Shown: positions 1 to 7,319, numbered from the stretch's first letter. The stretch: 22,908 bases of DNA from an uncultured Collinsella sp. (GCA_902494135.1 CABUSE010000005.1:1-22908); one strand, 5' to 3'. Numbers and translations are program-made. Notes: generated by a model from the letters alone, not told the origin.

Positions 1-1
1 C

Positions 2-232
2 TTTACCGAGCTGCGCGTAGCGACCGTGCTCATGCACGGCATCGTGCCGGCCGGCTGCGAGCTCATCTGCGAGTACTTCGACGTTGACCCGGTCGCCTTC
101 TTTAGCTGGGATAACATCTTTGCCTCCACGGATGAGTTTGTGGAGGGCCTGGGCGAGAAGCCCGGCGAGCACCGCGTGAAGCCGCTGCCCCCGCGCTTCG
201 ACTTCTTTAGCAAGCACGAGAGCCAGTACTAA
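2..232 (+). CDS. C-terminal end of an unidentified protein (5' partial)
   Basis: The reading frame is open from the first complete codon to a TAA at 230-232, giving the last 76 residues of a protein that begins before the window. An internal ATG at 32 has no convincing SD, so the gene most likely extends upstream. The tail is acidic and aromatic-rich, with a Pro-rich stretch (KPLPPRFDFF) before the end FSKHESQY. I do not recognise the family and give no function. It lies 59 nt upstream of the RNA methyltransferase on the same strand, with a hairpin between them, so co-transcription is possible but not shown. Codon use (GCC, CTC, GAG, CGC) matches the neighbouring genes. Confidence 0.6.
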   Translation, partial: FTELRVATVLMHGIVPAGCELICEYFDVDPVAFFSWDNIFASTDEFVEGLGEKPGEHRVKPLPPRFDFFSKHESQY

Positions 233-233
233 A

Positions 234-253
234 GCACGCCAGCAGCGGCGTGC
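234..253. repeat. Perfect 7-bp hairpin just after the first stop codon
   Basis: GCACGCC (234-240) and GGCGTGC (247-253) pair around a 6-nt loop one base after the stop codon. No T tract follows, so this is at best a weak or Rho-assisted terminator, or a 3'-end stabiliser. Confidence 0.5.
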
Positions 254-291
254 CCGGAAAGTAGTCAATTTGGGACGGGAAGGAAAGACGG

Positions 292-1395
292 ATGTCCAAG
301 CCGCGTCGTCGTAAGCAGAAAAAGCAGGTCAAGGCCGAGCTCAAGCTCAGGCAGTTTGCTGCTACCGAGCTTTCCGACCAGCTTGCCGCCCTTCCCTGCG
401 CCGCCGACCTGCCGCGCTTTATGGTCGACACGGTCGCCGGCGCCTATGCGCCCGCCGATGCCAAGCTCATGATCGAGGGCTTCGGCGCCGCGGCCACACG
501 CCCGGTCACGCTGCGCGCCAACACGCTCAAGGCGACCGCCGAGGACATCGCTGCGGCGCTCGATGCCGCCTGCATCGCCCACCAAACCGTTACCTGGTAT
601 CCGGACGCCTTTATCCTGCCCGAGGCCCAGGTTTCAGATCTGTGGGATCTCGACATCTACCGCGACGGCAAAATCTACCTGCAGAGCCTGTCATCCATGA
701 TGCCGCCGTTGGTCCTGGGCGCCCAGGCAGGCGAGGACATCCTGGACATGTGCGCAGCCCCCGGCGGCAAGACGACGCAGATCGCCGCCCTCACCCAGGG
801 ACAGGCGCACCTCACCGCCTGTGAGATGAGCATTCCCCGCGCCGAAAAGCTCGAGTCGAACCTCCATCGCCAGGGTGCCAAAAACGTGCCCGTCATGCGC
901 ATCGACGCACGCGAGCTCGACGAGTTCTTCCGCTTTGACCGCATCCTGCTCGACGCTCCCTGCACCGGCACGGGCACCGTCATCAGTGGCAACGAGAAAA
1001 GCCTGCGCGGCCTCACCGAGCAGTTGCTGAGCAAGTGCGCCCGCTCGCAGCGAGCACTTCTGGACCGCGCCATGGGGGCCCTCAAACCGGGCGGCACGCT
1101 CGTCTATTCGACTTGTTCGATCTTGCCGCAGGAAAACGAGGACGCCCTGCAAGAGGCCCTCGACAAGCATATGGACTGCGAGCTCATCCCCCTCGACGGC
1201 ACGCCAAGCGAAAGTGAAGCACGACGCACCCAGGAAGCTGGTGAGGAGCCGCGCATCGAGTCCAACGCTCTGACCGAAGCCATTGCCGCGGGTCAGGTAT
1301 CGGCCATCGTCAACGGCCTGCCCGGCACGCTCACCATTCCGCCTAGCCGCGACTTTGAGGGCTTCTACATTGCCCTGATCCGAAAACGCAGCTAG
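292..1395 (+). CDS. NOL1/NOP2/Sun-family RNA (cytosine-5) methyltransferase
   Basis: This 367-aa enzyme should transfer a methyl group from S-adenosylmethionine to C5 of a cytosine in rRNA or tRNA. The SAM-binding motif DMCAAPGGKTTQ spans residues 152-163. Motif IV is DAPCTGTG, with the product-release cysteine at 224. Motif VI is YSTCS, with the nucleophilic cysteine at 275. The first 20 residues are Lys/Arg-rich (SKPRRRKQKK) and probably contact RNA. The family's usual C-terminal PUA-like part is short or absent, which brings it nearer to compact RsmB/RsmF-type enzymes, and the exact target base cannot be read from sequence. The start is supported by a purine-rich SD (GGAAGG) 7-12 nt upstream of ATG 292. 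It converges on the small membrane-protein gene 24 nt downstream. Confidence 0.9.
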   Translation: MSKPRRRKQKKQVKAELKLRQFAATELSDQLAALPCAADLPRFMVDTVAGAYAPADAKLMIEGFGAAATRPVTLRANTLKATAEDIAAALDAACIAHQTVTWYPDAFILPEAQVSDLWDLDIYRDGKIYLQSLSSMMPPLVLGAQAGEDILDMCAAPGGKTTQIAALTQGQAHLTACEMSIPRAEKLESNLHRQGAKNVPVMRIDARELDEFFRFDRILLDAPCTGTGTVISGNEKSLRGLTEQLLSKCARSQRALLDRAMGALKPGGTLVYSTCSILPQENEDALQEALDKHMDCELIPLDGTPSESEARRTQEAGEEPRIESNALTEAIAAGQVSAIVNGLPGTLTIPPSRDFEGFYIALIRKRS

Positions 1396-1419
1396 CGCAC
1401 GGATCCAAAACTCAACAAG

Positions 1420-1590
1420 CTATCTCTGTGCGCGTTTGCCCTGCTGGTCGCGATGCTGTTTAAGCATCGCGCGCTCCTTGCGTTCGGCCCTTTTGCCCTT
1501 AATGGCCGTGACCACAAAGTAGATGACCGCGGCGGCAACGATTGCGGCCACACACAGGCCGATCGAGCCAAACATTGCTGTCAATTCCAT
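1420..1590 (-). CDS. Small (56 aa) single-pass membrane protein, function unknown
   Basis: This short gene occupies what otherwise looks like a 386-nt gap. It reads MELTAMFGSIGLCVAAIVAA and continues through a hydrophobic helix at about residues 8-30 (ending AVIYFVVTAI), then a very basic cytoplasmic tail (KGKRAERKER...QQGKRAQR). Its ATG is preceded by AGAGAGGTG with 7 nt spacing, a strong SD that supports real translation. Predicted topology is N-out/C-in by the positive-inside rule, with a tail of about 26 residues carrying many Lys/Arg. I do not recognise a family. It could be a regulator or assembly factor of a larger membrane complex, but nothing nearby identifies a partner. It converges on the methyltransferase gene, and its promoter would lie in the divergent 1591-1781 gap shared with the TIM-barrel gene. 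Confidence 0.72.
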   Translation of the reverse strand: MELTAMFGSIGLCVAAIVAAAVIYFVVTAIKGKRAERKERAMLKQHRDQQGKRAQR

Positions 1591-1781
1591 ACCGCGTCAC
1601 CTCTCTTTTAAACGGGGCTTTCAAGATAGCACCTCGATACCCGCCACCACAGCTCCTTCACGTTCGCCGGCCCTTCGGTCTAACGGATGGCGCGACGGGG
1701 AAAAATCAACTCGTCAAACGATTTAGCATTCGCAATTCCGGCTGCATCGCGCCGGCCATCATCACATAGAATCGAGCCTCC

Positions 1782-2873
1782 ATGGATACCCTCAACGATC
1801 TAAATGAGCGCGTCGACGCCTTCGTCGGCACCAGCTCCTTCGACACGCCTGCGGCGGCAAACGACCAAGCTCCCATCGATGTGCCCGCCGAGGTGCACGA
1901 GGACATCGTCGCCTCGGTCGATTTTTCCGAGGTCGAGCTTGCAGACGAGTTCACCGAGCCCCAAATAGCCGTCACGCCCAACGGCCTGCTCCCTATGGAG
2001 CCCCTGCCCATCGACGGACGCCTACGCAAGGCTGCCCTTCGCATGCCCGACGAGATCGAGGAGGCCAGCGGCTTCACGCTCTTTGGCCGACGCATCAAGT
2101 CGCTCATTTACACCACCGATGTCGCGGTTATCCGCAACTCCAACGCCGACGCCGTCTTTGCGGTCTACCCTTTCACGCCGCAGCCCGCCATTACGCAAGC
2201 GCTGCTGACCGTCGCCGAGTGCCCGGTCTTTGTAGGCGTGGGTGGCGGAACTACGACCGGTAAGCGCTCCGTGCAGATGGCAGCCGTCTCCGAGATGCAG
2301 GGCGCGGCGGGCTGCGTGGTCAACTCCCCCGCTACTGCCGAGATGGTCGAGCACATCACCAACATCGCCGACATCCCCGTCATCGCCACGGTCGTTCGCT
2401 GCGACGACGATGCCCACGCCAAGGTGCGCGCTGGAGCCAAGATTCTCAACATCGCCGCCGGCAAGAACACGCCCCAGGTCCTACGCGAGCTGCGCGAGCA
2501 CTATCCCAACCTGCCGCTTATCGCGCCGGGCGGCAAGACGCCCGAGAGCATTCGCGAGACCATCGCCGCCGGCGCCAACGCCATCATCTGGACACCGCCT
2601 TCGGCCCAACAGCTACAGACCGACATGATGCAGCGTTATCGCAAGATGAAGGAAGACGCCACACCTGTCATCTCGCGCGACGACGTGCCCATTATCGACC
2701 AGGTCGCCGCCGCCGAGGTCAGCCAAGTCGAGAACATGAATCCCGATGTGCCGATTCCCGACGAAGTCATCGAGCGCGTCGCTTCGATCCACGAGCGCGT
2801 CGAGGAGCATCGCGCCAACCGCGGCCTCAAGCCGTCACTGCACGGCTTTTTCTTCCGCGGAAAGAAACGCTAG
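1782..2873 (+). CDS. Conserved TIM-barrel (phosphate-binding type) protein of unknown activity
   Basis: The protein has 363 aa. Residues from about 95 to 295 match a conserved clostridial/coriobacterial family usually labelled only 'hydrolase'. The core starts at FTLFGRRIKS and includes VYPFTPQP, a glycine-rich GVGGGTTTGKR loop, and a C-terminal phosphate-grip segment (IAPGGKTPES then GANAIIWTPPS), as in KDPG-aldolase-like and other (beta/alpha)8 enzymes. No substrate can be assigned. Family members I recall are about 250 aa, so the acidic Ala/Asp/Glu-rich first 90 residues and the charged 65-residue tail ending in FFFRGKKR are additions. No SD is visible before ATG 1782. A TAGAAT at 1767-1772 would put transcription start almost at the ATG, so a leaderless mRNA or a later start are both possible. 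It ends in a strong terminator. Confidence 0.75.
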   Translation: MDTLNDLNERVDAFVGTSSFDTPAAANDQAPIDVPAEVHEDIVASVDFSEVELADEFTEPQIAVTPNGLLPMEPLPIDGRLRKAALRMPDEIEEASGFTLFGRRIKSLIYTTDVAVIRNSNADAVFAVYPFTPQPAITQALLTVAECPVFVGVGGGTTTGKRSVQMAAVSEMQGAAGCVVNSPATAEMVEHITNIADIPVIATVVRCDDDAHAKVRAGAKILNIAAGKNTPQVLRELREHYPNLPLIAPGGKTPESIRETIAAGANAIIWTPPSAQQLQTDMMQRYRKMKEDATPVISRDDVPIIDQVAAAEVSQVENMNPDVPIPDEVIERVASIHERVEEHRANRGLKPSLHGFFFRGKKR

Positions 2874-2884
2874 CAAAACATCTT

Positions 2885-2922
2885 GGCCCGCCCCACAAAC
2901 GTGAGGCGGGCCGTTTTCGTTT
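2885..2922 (+). terminator. Intrinsic terminator after the TIM-barrel gene
   Basis: An 8-bp perfect GC stem, GGCCCGCC (2885-2892) with GGCGGGCC (2905-2912), is followed by GTTTTCGTTT. It starts 12 nt after the stop codon and separates this gene from the convergent degV gene. Confidence 0.88.
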
Positions 2923-2953
2923 GAGCAATCATGCAGCGACGTGATGGGGCAAA

Positions 2954-3844
2954 TTAATCCACGCGCTTGTCGCCCATAAAGAAGAGCGCCACCGTACCAG
3001 GTCCGGTATGCGAGCCAATCAGAGTACCGATGTCATTGATCTCAATCTTGCCTTTAAGCTGCGGAACCTGTTCCTCAATCAGCGCCGCGACCGCCTCGGC
3101 ATCCTCGCGGCACGCCGACTGCGACATGATGCACTTACCCGAATAATCTGCACCGTCCTGTACGTGTGCCATCATGGTCTTAGCCATCTCGGAAATCGCG
3201 CGCTTCTTAGTGCGAATCTTCTCACGTGGCGACAGCTTACCTTCGCAATCGACCGTCATAAGCGGGCAAATCTTAAGCGCCGTGCCGATGATCGCGCTCG
3301 CGGCCGAAATGCGACCGCCGCGCAGGTAGCTCGACAGATCGGTCGAGAAGAACCAGTGGTGCAGGTTGAGCTTGTGCTCCTCGATCCAGGCAGCCGTCTC
3401 GTCGAGTGAAGCCCCACTATCGCGCACATCGGCGGCATATTCCAACAACAGGCCAAAGCCCGAAGACGCCGCCAGCGAATCGATGACGCGCACCTTGCCG
3501 CCCTCGGGATAGCGATCCGCAAGCATCTGCGCCGCGACGCAGGCCGATCCATACGTGCCCGAAATACCCGACGACAACGTCAGGTGCAGCACGTCTTTAC
3601 CCTCGGCAACAAACGGCTCCCAAAACTCCTCGTACTCACCCACGCTCACCTGAGACGTCTTGGGCATGGCGCCCGCGGCAATCTGGGCAAAAAACTCGTC
3701 CGGCGTAATCGACTGATACAGATCGTCCGTATAGACAACATCGTCGATCTCGTAATGAAAACACACGACAGGGATATTGCGCGACGCAAAGAACTCACGG
3801 GTTCGATCGGCGGCGGATTCACAGGTCAGGACAAAATCACTCAT
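2954..3844 (-). CDS. DegV family fatty-acid-binding protein (FakB-like)
   Basis: The protein has 296 aa. DegV/FakB proteins hold a fatty acid and present its carboxyl group to the FakA kinase for phosphorylation, feeding phospholipid synthesis. Seen here are the N-terminal TCESAAD (the family's DSxAD-like start), TSQ at 63-65, the carboxylate-binding loop SSGISGTY at 91-98, and the C-terminal GSHTGPG histidine motif. The length matches the family. An in-frame ATG six codons upstream (3862) exists, but AAGGAG lies 6 nt before ATG 3844, so I chose the shorter form. No fakA gene is in the window, so the partner must be elsewhere. It diverges from fbp. The bound lipid cannot be predicted. Confidence 0.88.
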   Translation of the reverse strand: MSDFVLTCESAADRTREFFASRNIPVVCFHYEIDDVVYTDDLYQSITPDEFFAQIAAGAMPKTSQVSVGEYEEFWEPFVAEGKDVLHLTLSSGISGTYGSACVAAQMLADRYPEGGKVRVIDSLAASSGFGLLLEYAADVRDSGASLDETAAWIEEHKLNLHHWFFSTDLSSYLRGGRISAASAIIGTALKICPLMTVDCEGKLSPREKIRTKKRAISEMAKTMMAHVQDGADYSGKCIMSQSACREDAEAVAALIEEQVPQLKGKIEINDIGTLIGSHTGPGTVALFFMGDKRVD

Positions 3845-3872
3845 ATGAGGCTCCTTACTCATTGCTGCGCAA

Positions 3873-3881
3873 ATTATCGCA
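3873..3881 (-). promoter_or_regulatory. Extended -10 promoter element for degV
   Basis: On the minus strand TGC directly precedes GATAAT, an extended -10 (TGn plus a 5/6 match to TATAAT). No good -35 is seen, as is common for extended -10 promoters. Transcription would start near 3866, about 22 nt before the degV ATG. Confidence 0.5.
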
Positions 3882-3904
3882 CAGTGAGCCTACATGCGGT
3901 ACAT

Positions 3905-3945
3905 ATGTCCACTATTTACCAAATCGAACCAAAAATAGTGAACAT
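3905..3945. repeat. 13-bp inverted repeat in the degV-fbp intergenic region
   Basis: ATGTCCACTATTT (3905-3917) and AAATAGTGAACAT (3933-3945) are inverted with 12 of 13 positions matching and a 15-nt spacer. It lies upstream of the degV -10 element. It could be an operator for a dimeric regulator or a hairpin; no T tract follows. Confidence 0.6.
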
Positions 3946-4144
3946 CTTTACCACCATCGTCTCCACCGACCCGACGCATAAATATCTGAGAAAACACCCT
4001 CTGTCGTCTCCACCCGACCAACACATCTACCTTCACTAAATCGATTTACCAAACCGTTCAGCCGACAATTCAGCCGCTGGCGCAAAATCGAAACAAAAGC
4101 GGCGCATACTGGTAAACGTTTGACGCTGTTTATCAGTTTTACCA
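3915..4144. promoter_or_regulatory. Cluster of five TTTACCA motifs upstream of fbp
   Basis: TTTACCA occurs at 3915-3921, 3947-3953, 4045-4051 and 4138-4144, and as its complement TGGTAAA at 4110-4116. Two copies share a longer form, ATTTACCAAAYCG. The 320-nt gap is otherwise AT-rich compared with the genes and holds no open frame with an SD. A repeated regulator-binding site is the simplest reading. Confidence 0.5.
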
Positions 4145-4145
4145 G
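4109..4145. promoter_or_regulatory. Inverted repeat and LacI-type core just upstream of fbp
   Basis: CTGGTAAA (4109-4116) and TTTACCAG (4138-4145) are perfect inverted arms 21 nt apart. The left arm runs into AAACGTTT (4114-4121), a perfect palindrome with the central CG typical of LacI-family operators, and overlaps a TTGACG that could be a -35. The repeat ends 20 nt before the fbp ATG. Which regulator binds is unknown. Confidence 0.45.
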
Positions 4146-4164
4146 CCCCATCGGAAGGTGTTTC

Positions 4165-6081
4165 ATGGTCGCATTCGATCGCAACCCGCAAGACTTCAAG
4201 TATCTGCGCCTGCTGTCGAGACAGTTCCCCACCGAACAATCCGCATTTACCGAAATTATCAACCTCTCGGCCATCCTCAACCTACCCAAGGGCACCGAGC
4301 ATTTTATGAGCGACGTGCATGGTGAGTACGAAGCCTTTATGCACATCCTCAACAACTGCTCGGGCGTCGTGCGCGAACATGTCGACGAGATCTTTGGCGA
4401 CACGCTCTCCTTTGACGAAAAGGGCGAGCTGTGTACGCTCATCTACTACCCGCGCGAGAAGATCGACCTGGTCCGCAGCCGGCGCGAGGACTCGCCAACC
4501 TGGTACAAGACGATGCTTGACCAGCTCATCATGGTCGCTCGCTCACTTTCAAGCCGCTACACGCGCTCCAAGGTGCGTAAGGCCATCCCGCGCGACTACG
4601 CCTACATCATCGACGAGTTGTTGCACACGCACCCGGACGAGAACAACTATCGCGTGCGCTATCACGAGCGCATCGTGGAGTCCATCCTGGAGACCGCCAG
4701 CGCCGACGACTTTATCGAGTCGCTCGCTTCGCTCATCAAGCGCCTGGCCGTCGACCACCTGCACCTGGTGGGCGATATCTTCGACCGTGGCGGCGGCGCT
4801 GCCAAGATTATGGACCGCCTGCTCACCTATCATTCGCTCGACATCCAGTGGGGCAACCACGATCTGCTGTGGATGGGCGCCGCCGCCGGTGAGCCCGCCT
4901 GCATCGCCACGGTGCTGCGTAACAACCTACGCTACGACAATTACGAGATCCTCGAGAATGACTACGGTATCTCGCTGCGTGAGCTCGTCGCCTTTGCCGA
5001 TGCCACCTACACCGCCGGTGAGTCCATCACCCCGCTGATCAAGGCTATCAACGTGCTGCTCTTTAAGCTCGAGGGCCAGATTATCCAGCTCCACCCCGAG
5101 TTCGACATGACCGACCGTCTGTTACTCGACAAGATCGACCACGACACCGGCACGGTCACGCTCGCCGACGGCAGCGTGTGGCCACTCACGACCAACGACT
5201 TCCCCACCGTCGACCCGGCGGACCCCTATACGCTCACGCCCCAGGAGCAGCACATCATCGACAAGCTCGTGTCCGAGTTTGTCACCGCCGATCACCTGCA
5301 TCGCCATATCGATTTCCTCTATTCCCACGGCTCGATGTACAAGGTCGCCAACGGCAACCTGCTCTTCCACGGCTGCGTTCCGCTCAACGAAGACGGCACC
5401 TTTAGCAGCATGAACTGTCTGGGCACCTGGCACGCTGGCCGCGATTATCTCGATTTTTGCGACCACATCGCCCGCCGCGCCTGGCGCGTGGGCGACCGCG
5501 ACGCTCTCGACTGGATGTGGTACCTGTGGATTGGCTTTAACTCGCCCGCCAGCGGACGCCTGGTGCGTACCTTTGAGCGCGCCTATATCGCCGATAAGAG
5601 CACCTGGGTCGAGCCGATGGACCCGTACTTTACGCTTACCAAGTCGCCCTCGGTCTGCGATGATATCATGCGCGAGTTTGGCGTCGCGCCCATGGCATGC
5701 TCGCCGACCGGCCACATCATCAACGGCCACACGCCCGTTAAAACCACCAAGGGCGAGCAGCCCATCCGCGCCGAGGGCAAGCTGCTGGTCATCGATGGCG
5801 GCTTCTGCCGCGCTTACCATCCCAAGACGGGCATCGCCGGCTATACGCTCATCTCGAGCTCGCGCGGCTGCCGCCTCAAGTCGCACCGGGCCTTTACGAC
5901 GGTTGCCGAGGCACTCACGCGCAACGTGGACATCGAAAGCGAGACCAACCGTTTTGACCAAGCGGACCGTCGCCGCATGGTGAGCGACACCGATACTGGC
6001 GCCAAGATCCGCAGCCAGATCCAAGACCTGCGTCAGCTGCTCGATGCATATAGAAACGGTGCTATCGAGGAGCGCGCCTAG
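4165..6081 (+). CDS. fbp: Fructose-1,6-bisphosphatase, class III
   Basis: The 638-aa cytoplasmic enzyme hydrolyses fructose-1,6-bisphosphate to fructose-6-phosphate, the committed step of gluconeogenesis. It has the class III (Bacillus Fbp-type) metallophosphatase motifs in order: SDVHGEY (about 49-55), GDIFDRGG (about 203-210), GNHD (230-233) and, near the C terminus, INGHTPVKTTKGEQP. The N terminus YLRLLSRQFPTEQSAFTEI is also typical, and 640-670 aa is the family norm. The frame is open upstream to a TTG at 4120, but ATG 4165 has GGAAGG 6 nt upstream and gives the conserved N terminus, so I start there. The upstream region contains repeated TTTACCA motifs and a LacI-like palindrome. A structured 78-nt gap leads to gtrA on the same strand. 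Confidence 0.96.
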   Translation: MVAFDRNPQDFKYLRLLSRQFPTEQSAFTEIINLSAILNLPKGTEHFMSDVHGEYEAFMHILNNCSGVVREHVDEIFGDTLSFDEKGELCTLIYYPREKIDLVRSRREDSPTWYKTMLDQLIMVARSLSSRYTRSKVRKAIPRDYAYIIDELLHTHPDENNYRVRYHERIVESILETASADDFIESLASLIKRLAVDHLHLVGDIFDRGGGAAKIMDRLLTYHSLDIQWGNHDLLWMGAAAGEPACIATVLRNNLRYDNYEILENDYGISLRELVAFADATYTAGESITPLIKAINVLLFKLEGQIIQLHPEFDMTDRLLLDKIDHDTGTVTLADGSVWPLTTNDFPTVDPADPYTLTPQEQHIIDKLVSEFVTADHLHRHIDFLYSHGSMYKVANGNLLFHGCVPLNEDGTFSSMNCLGTWHAGRDYLDFCDHIARRAWRVGDRDALDWMWYLWIGFNSPASGRLVRTFERAYIADKSTWVEPMDPYFTLTKSPSVCDDIMREFGVAPMACSPTGHIINGHTPVKTTKGEQPIRAEGKLLVIDGGFCRAYHPKTGIAGYTLISSSRGCRLKSHRAFTTVAEALTRNVDIESETNRFDQADRRRMVSDTDTGAKIRSQIQDLRQLLDAYRNGAIEERA

Positions 6082-6087
6082 CACCAC

Positions 6088-6142
6088 CCGCGGGGATTGG
6101 CTAAACTTGCTGAGTTTGTCATCCCCGCGGCGCTTCGGCGCC
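6088..6142 (+). promoter_or_regulatory. Two overlapping stem-loops between fbp and gtrA
   Basis: CCGCGGGGAT (6088-6097) pairs perfectly with ATCCCCGCGG (6121-6130) across a 23-nt loop. A second stem, GGCGC-TTCG-GCGCC (6129-6142), has a C(UUCG)G tetraloop. The stems share bases 6129-6130, so they compete or stack. No T tract follows. The gtrA SD and ATG lie 11-20 nt further on. Confidence 0.6.
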
Positions 6143-6159
6143 AGCTTAAGGCAGGTACC

Positions 6160-6555
6160 ATGCAAAAGCTCCTTGCGCAGATCATGAAATTTGGCGTCGT
6201 CGGTGTCATTGCCACGGTTATCGACTTTGGCATTATGAATCTGCTCCACTACGGTCTGGGCCTCAACATCCTAATCGCCAACACCAGCGGCTTTATCATC
6301 TCACTCATCTTTAACTACCTCGCAAGCATGAAGTACGTGTTTGCGCACAAAGAAGGCATGAGCCGCCGCCGCGAGTTCATCATCTTTGTCGTGCTGTCCG
6401 TGATCGGTTTGGTGCTCAACGACGGCATCGTGCTGGCGCTCAACGCCGGCCTGGGACTCGAGGCCAATATCGCCAAGATCTGCGCCACCGCGCTTGTCAT
6501 GGTCTACAACTTTGTGACCCGAAAAATCTTCCTGGAGGGCGACGAGACAAAATAG
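6160..6555 (+). CDS. GtrA family membrane protein (first copy)
   Basis: This 131-aa integral membrane protein has four predicted helices and the GtrA signatures KFGVVGVIATVIDFGIMN at the N terminus, FNYLASMKYVF after helix 2, and a C-terminal YNFVTRKIFLEG. GtrA-like proteins are thought to help flip polyprenyl-phosphate-linked sugars or otherwise support cell-surface polysaccharide glycosylation. The frame can be extended to a TTG at 6097, but that start would lie inside the leader hairpin. ATG 6160 has AGG 4 nt upstream and aligns with the paralogue at 6775, so it is preferred. It follows fbp on the same strand and precedes a terminator-like repeat. Its sequence is clearly related to the second copy, for example in SMKYVFxHxEGMSRxREF and LSVIGLxLND. 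Confidence 0.87.
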   Translation: MQKLLAQIMKFGVVGVIATVIDFGIMNLLHYGLGLNILIANTSGFIISLIFNYLASMKYVFAHKEGMSRRREFIIFVVLSVIGLVLNDGIVLALNAGLGLEANIAKICATALVMVYNFVTRKIFLEGDETK

Positions 6556-6581
6556 CTCGAAACCCCTGCAGCATTACGGCG

Positions 6582-6621
6582 CCCACGGACGACGCGCACT
6601 CAGCGCAGTATCGTCCGTGGG
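6582..6621 (+). terminator. Strong inverted repeat after gtrA copy 1 (probable terminator)
   Basis: CCCACGGACGA (6582-6592) and TCGTCCGTGGG (6611-6621) are perfect 11-bp arms, and the loop contains an inner GCGC pairing. The downstream tract GTGTCGCTCGTTTA is only weakly T-rich, so termination may be partial. Confidence 0.55.
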
Positions 6622-6638
6622 TGTCGCTCGTTTACGGG

Positions 6639-6677
6639 CAAATTTTCAACGTTTGCGGATTAGCTCTTGAAAATTTG
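6639..6677. repeat. Perfect 11-bp AT-rich inverted repeat upstream of gtrA copy 2
   Basis: CAAATTTTCAA (6639-6649) and TTGAAAATTTG (6667-6677) are exact inverted copies 17 nt apart, about 100 nt before the second gtrA start. The AT-rich arms stand out in GC-rich DNA and look like an operator; a mRNA hairpin is also possible. No clear -35/-10 pair could be fixed here. Confidence 0.6.
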
Positions 6678-6774
6678 GCGAGTTCATATAGTTCTTGGCA
6701 AAGACCTTACGTTTCCCTTGTAAAAGCTCTAAAGTATCCTCTGCTCGATTCATCAACGCATTGGATGTGATTAC

Positions 6775-7182
6775 GTGCGCAAGGCGCTGGCACAACCTCA
6801 TACCAAGCAGTTCCTCAAGTTTGCCGTCGTGGGTCTTATCTCCTTTGGCATCGACTGGGGCATGCTCATTGCGCTCGTCGAGCTGTTCCACCTCGACTTT
6901 TTGATGAGCACCACGGTTTCGTTTATCACGTCCGTCGTGGTCAACTACTGGCTCAGCATGAAGTACGTGTTCGACCACCGCGAAGGCATGAGCCGCAAGC
7001 GCGAGTTCACGATCTTCACCATCCTGTCGGTGATCGGCCTGGGCCTCAACGACCTGTACATGTTTGTGGGCGTCACGTTTTTGAGCATCGGCTACCAGGC
7101 CATGAAGGCCATCGCCACGTTCCTCGTCACCTGGTACAACTACTTCAGCCGCCGCTTCTTCCTCGAGGGCGCACGGTCGTAG
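6775..7182 (+). CDS. GtrA family membrane protein (second copy)
   Basis: This 135-aa four-helix membrane protein is homologous to the gene just upstream. It has KFAVVGLISFGIDWGM at the N terminus, VNYWLSMKYVF, EGMSRKREF and a C-terminal WYNYFSRRFFLEG. A role in moving or handling lipid-linked sugars at the membrane is inferred from the family. The start is a GTG at 6775 with only a weak SD (GGATG, 7 nt upstream), because no in-frame ATG exists before the stop at 6730. The 220-nt gap after copy 1 carries its own inverted repeats, suggesting separate control of the two copies. A strong terminator follows 26 nt after the stop. The duplication looks old, since helices 2 and 4 differ considerably. 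Confidence 0.87.
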   Translation: MRKALAQPHTKQFLKFAVVGLISFGIDWGMLIALVELFHLDFLMSTTVSFITSVVVNYWLSMKYVFDHREGMSRKREFTIFTILSVIGLGLNDLYMFVGVTFLSIGYQAMKAIATFLVTWYNYFSRRFFLEGARS

Positions 7183-7208
7183 TCGATTCACTATTTGCTT
7201 GAATGTAT

Positions 7209-7246
7209 AACCGGTTGGAATTCCCGTTCCAACCGGTTTTTTGTTT
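7209..7246 (+). terminator. Intrinsic terminator after gtrA copy 2
   Basis: A perfect 12-bp stem, AACCGGTTGGAA (7209-7220) with TTCCAACCGGTT (7227-7238), has a 6-nt loop and is followed by TTTTGTTT. Confidence 0.95.
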
Positions 7247-7280
7247 GCCGAGAGACCCGGCGATCCAGTCCCATTCGCAT

Positions 7281-7319
7281 GAAAAACGGGCGGCTCGGAT
7301 GTTGGTCCGAACCGCCCGT
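7281..7319 (-). terminator. Intrinsic terminator of the DUF4430 operon
   Basis: Read on the minus strand, ACGGGCGGTTCGGA and TCCGAGCCGCCCGT pair over 14 positions (one G-U) around a 6-nt loop, then TTTTTC. It lies 22 nt after the stop of the smaller DUF4430 gene. Confidence 0.93.

Noticed and set aside
5122..6249. 375-aa minus-strand open frame
   Set aside because: It is antisense to fbp and gtrA, whose products have clear motifs; this frame shows none.
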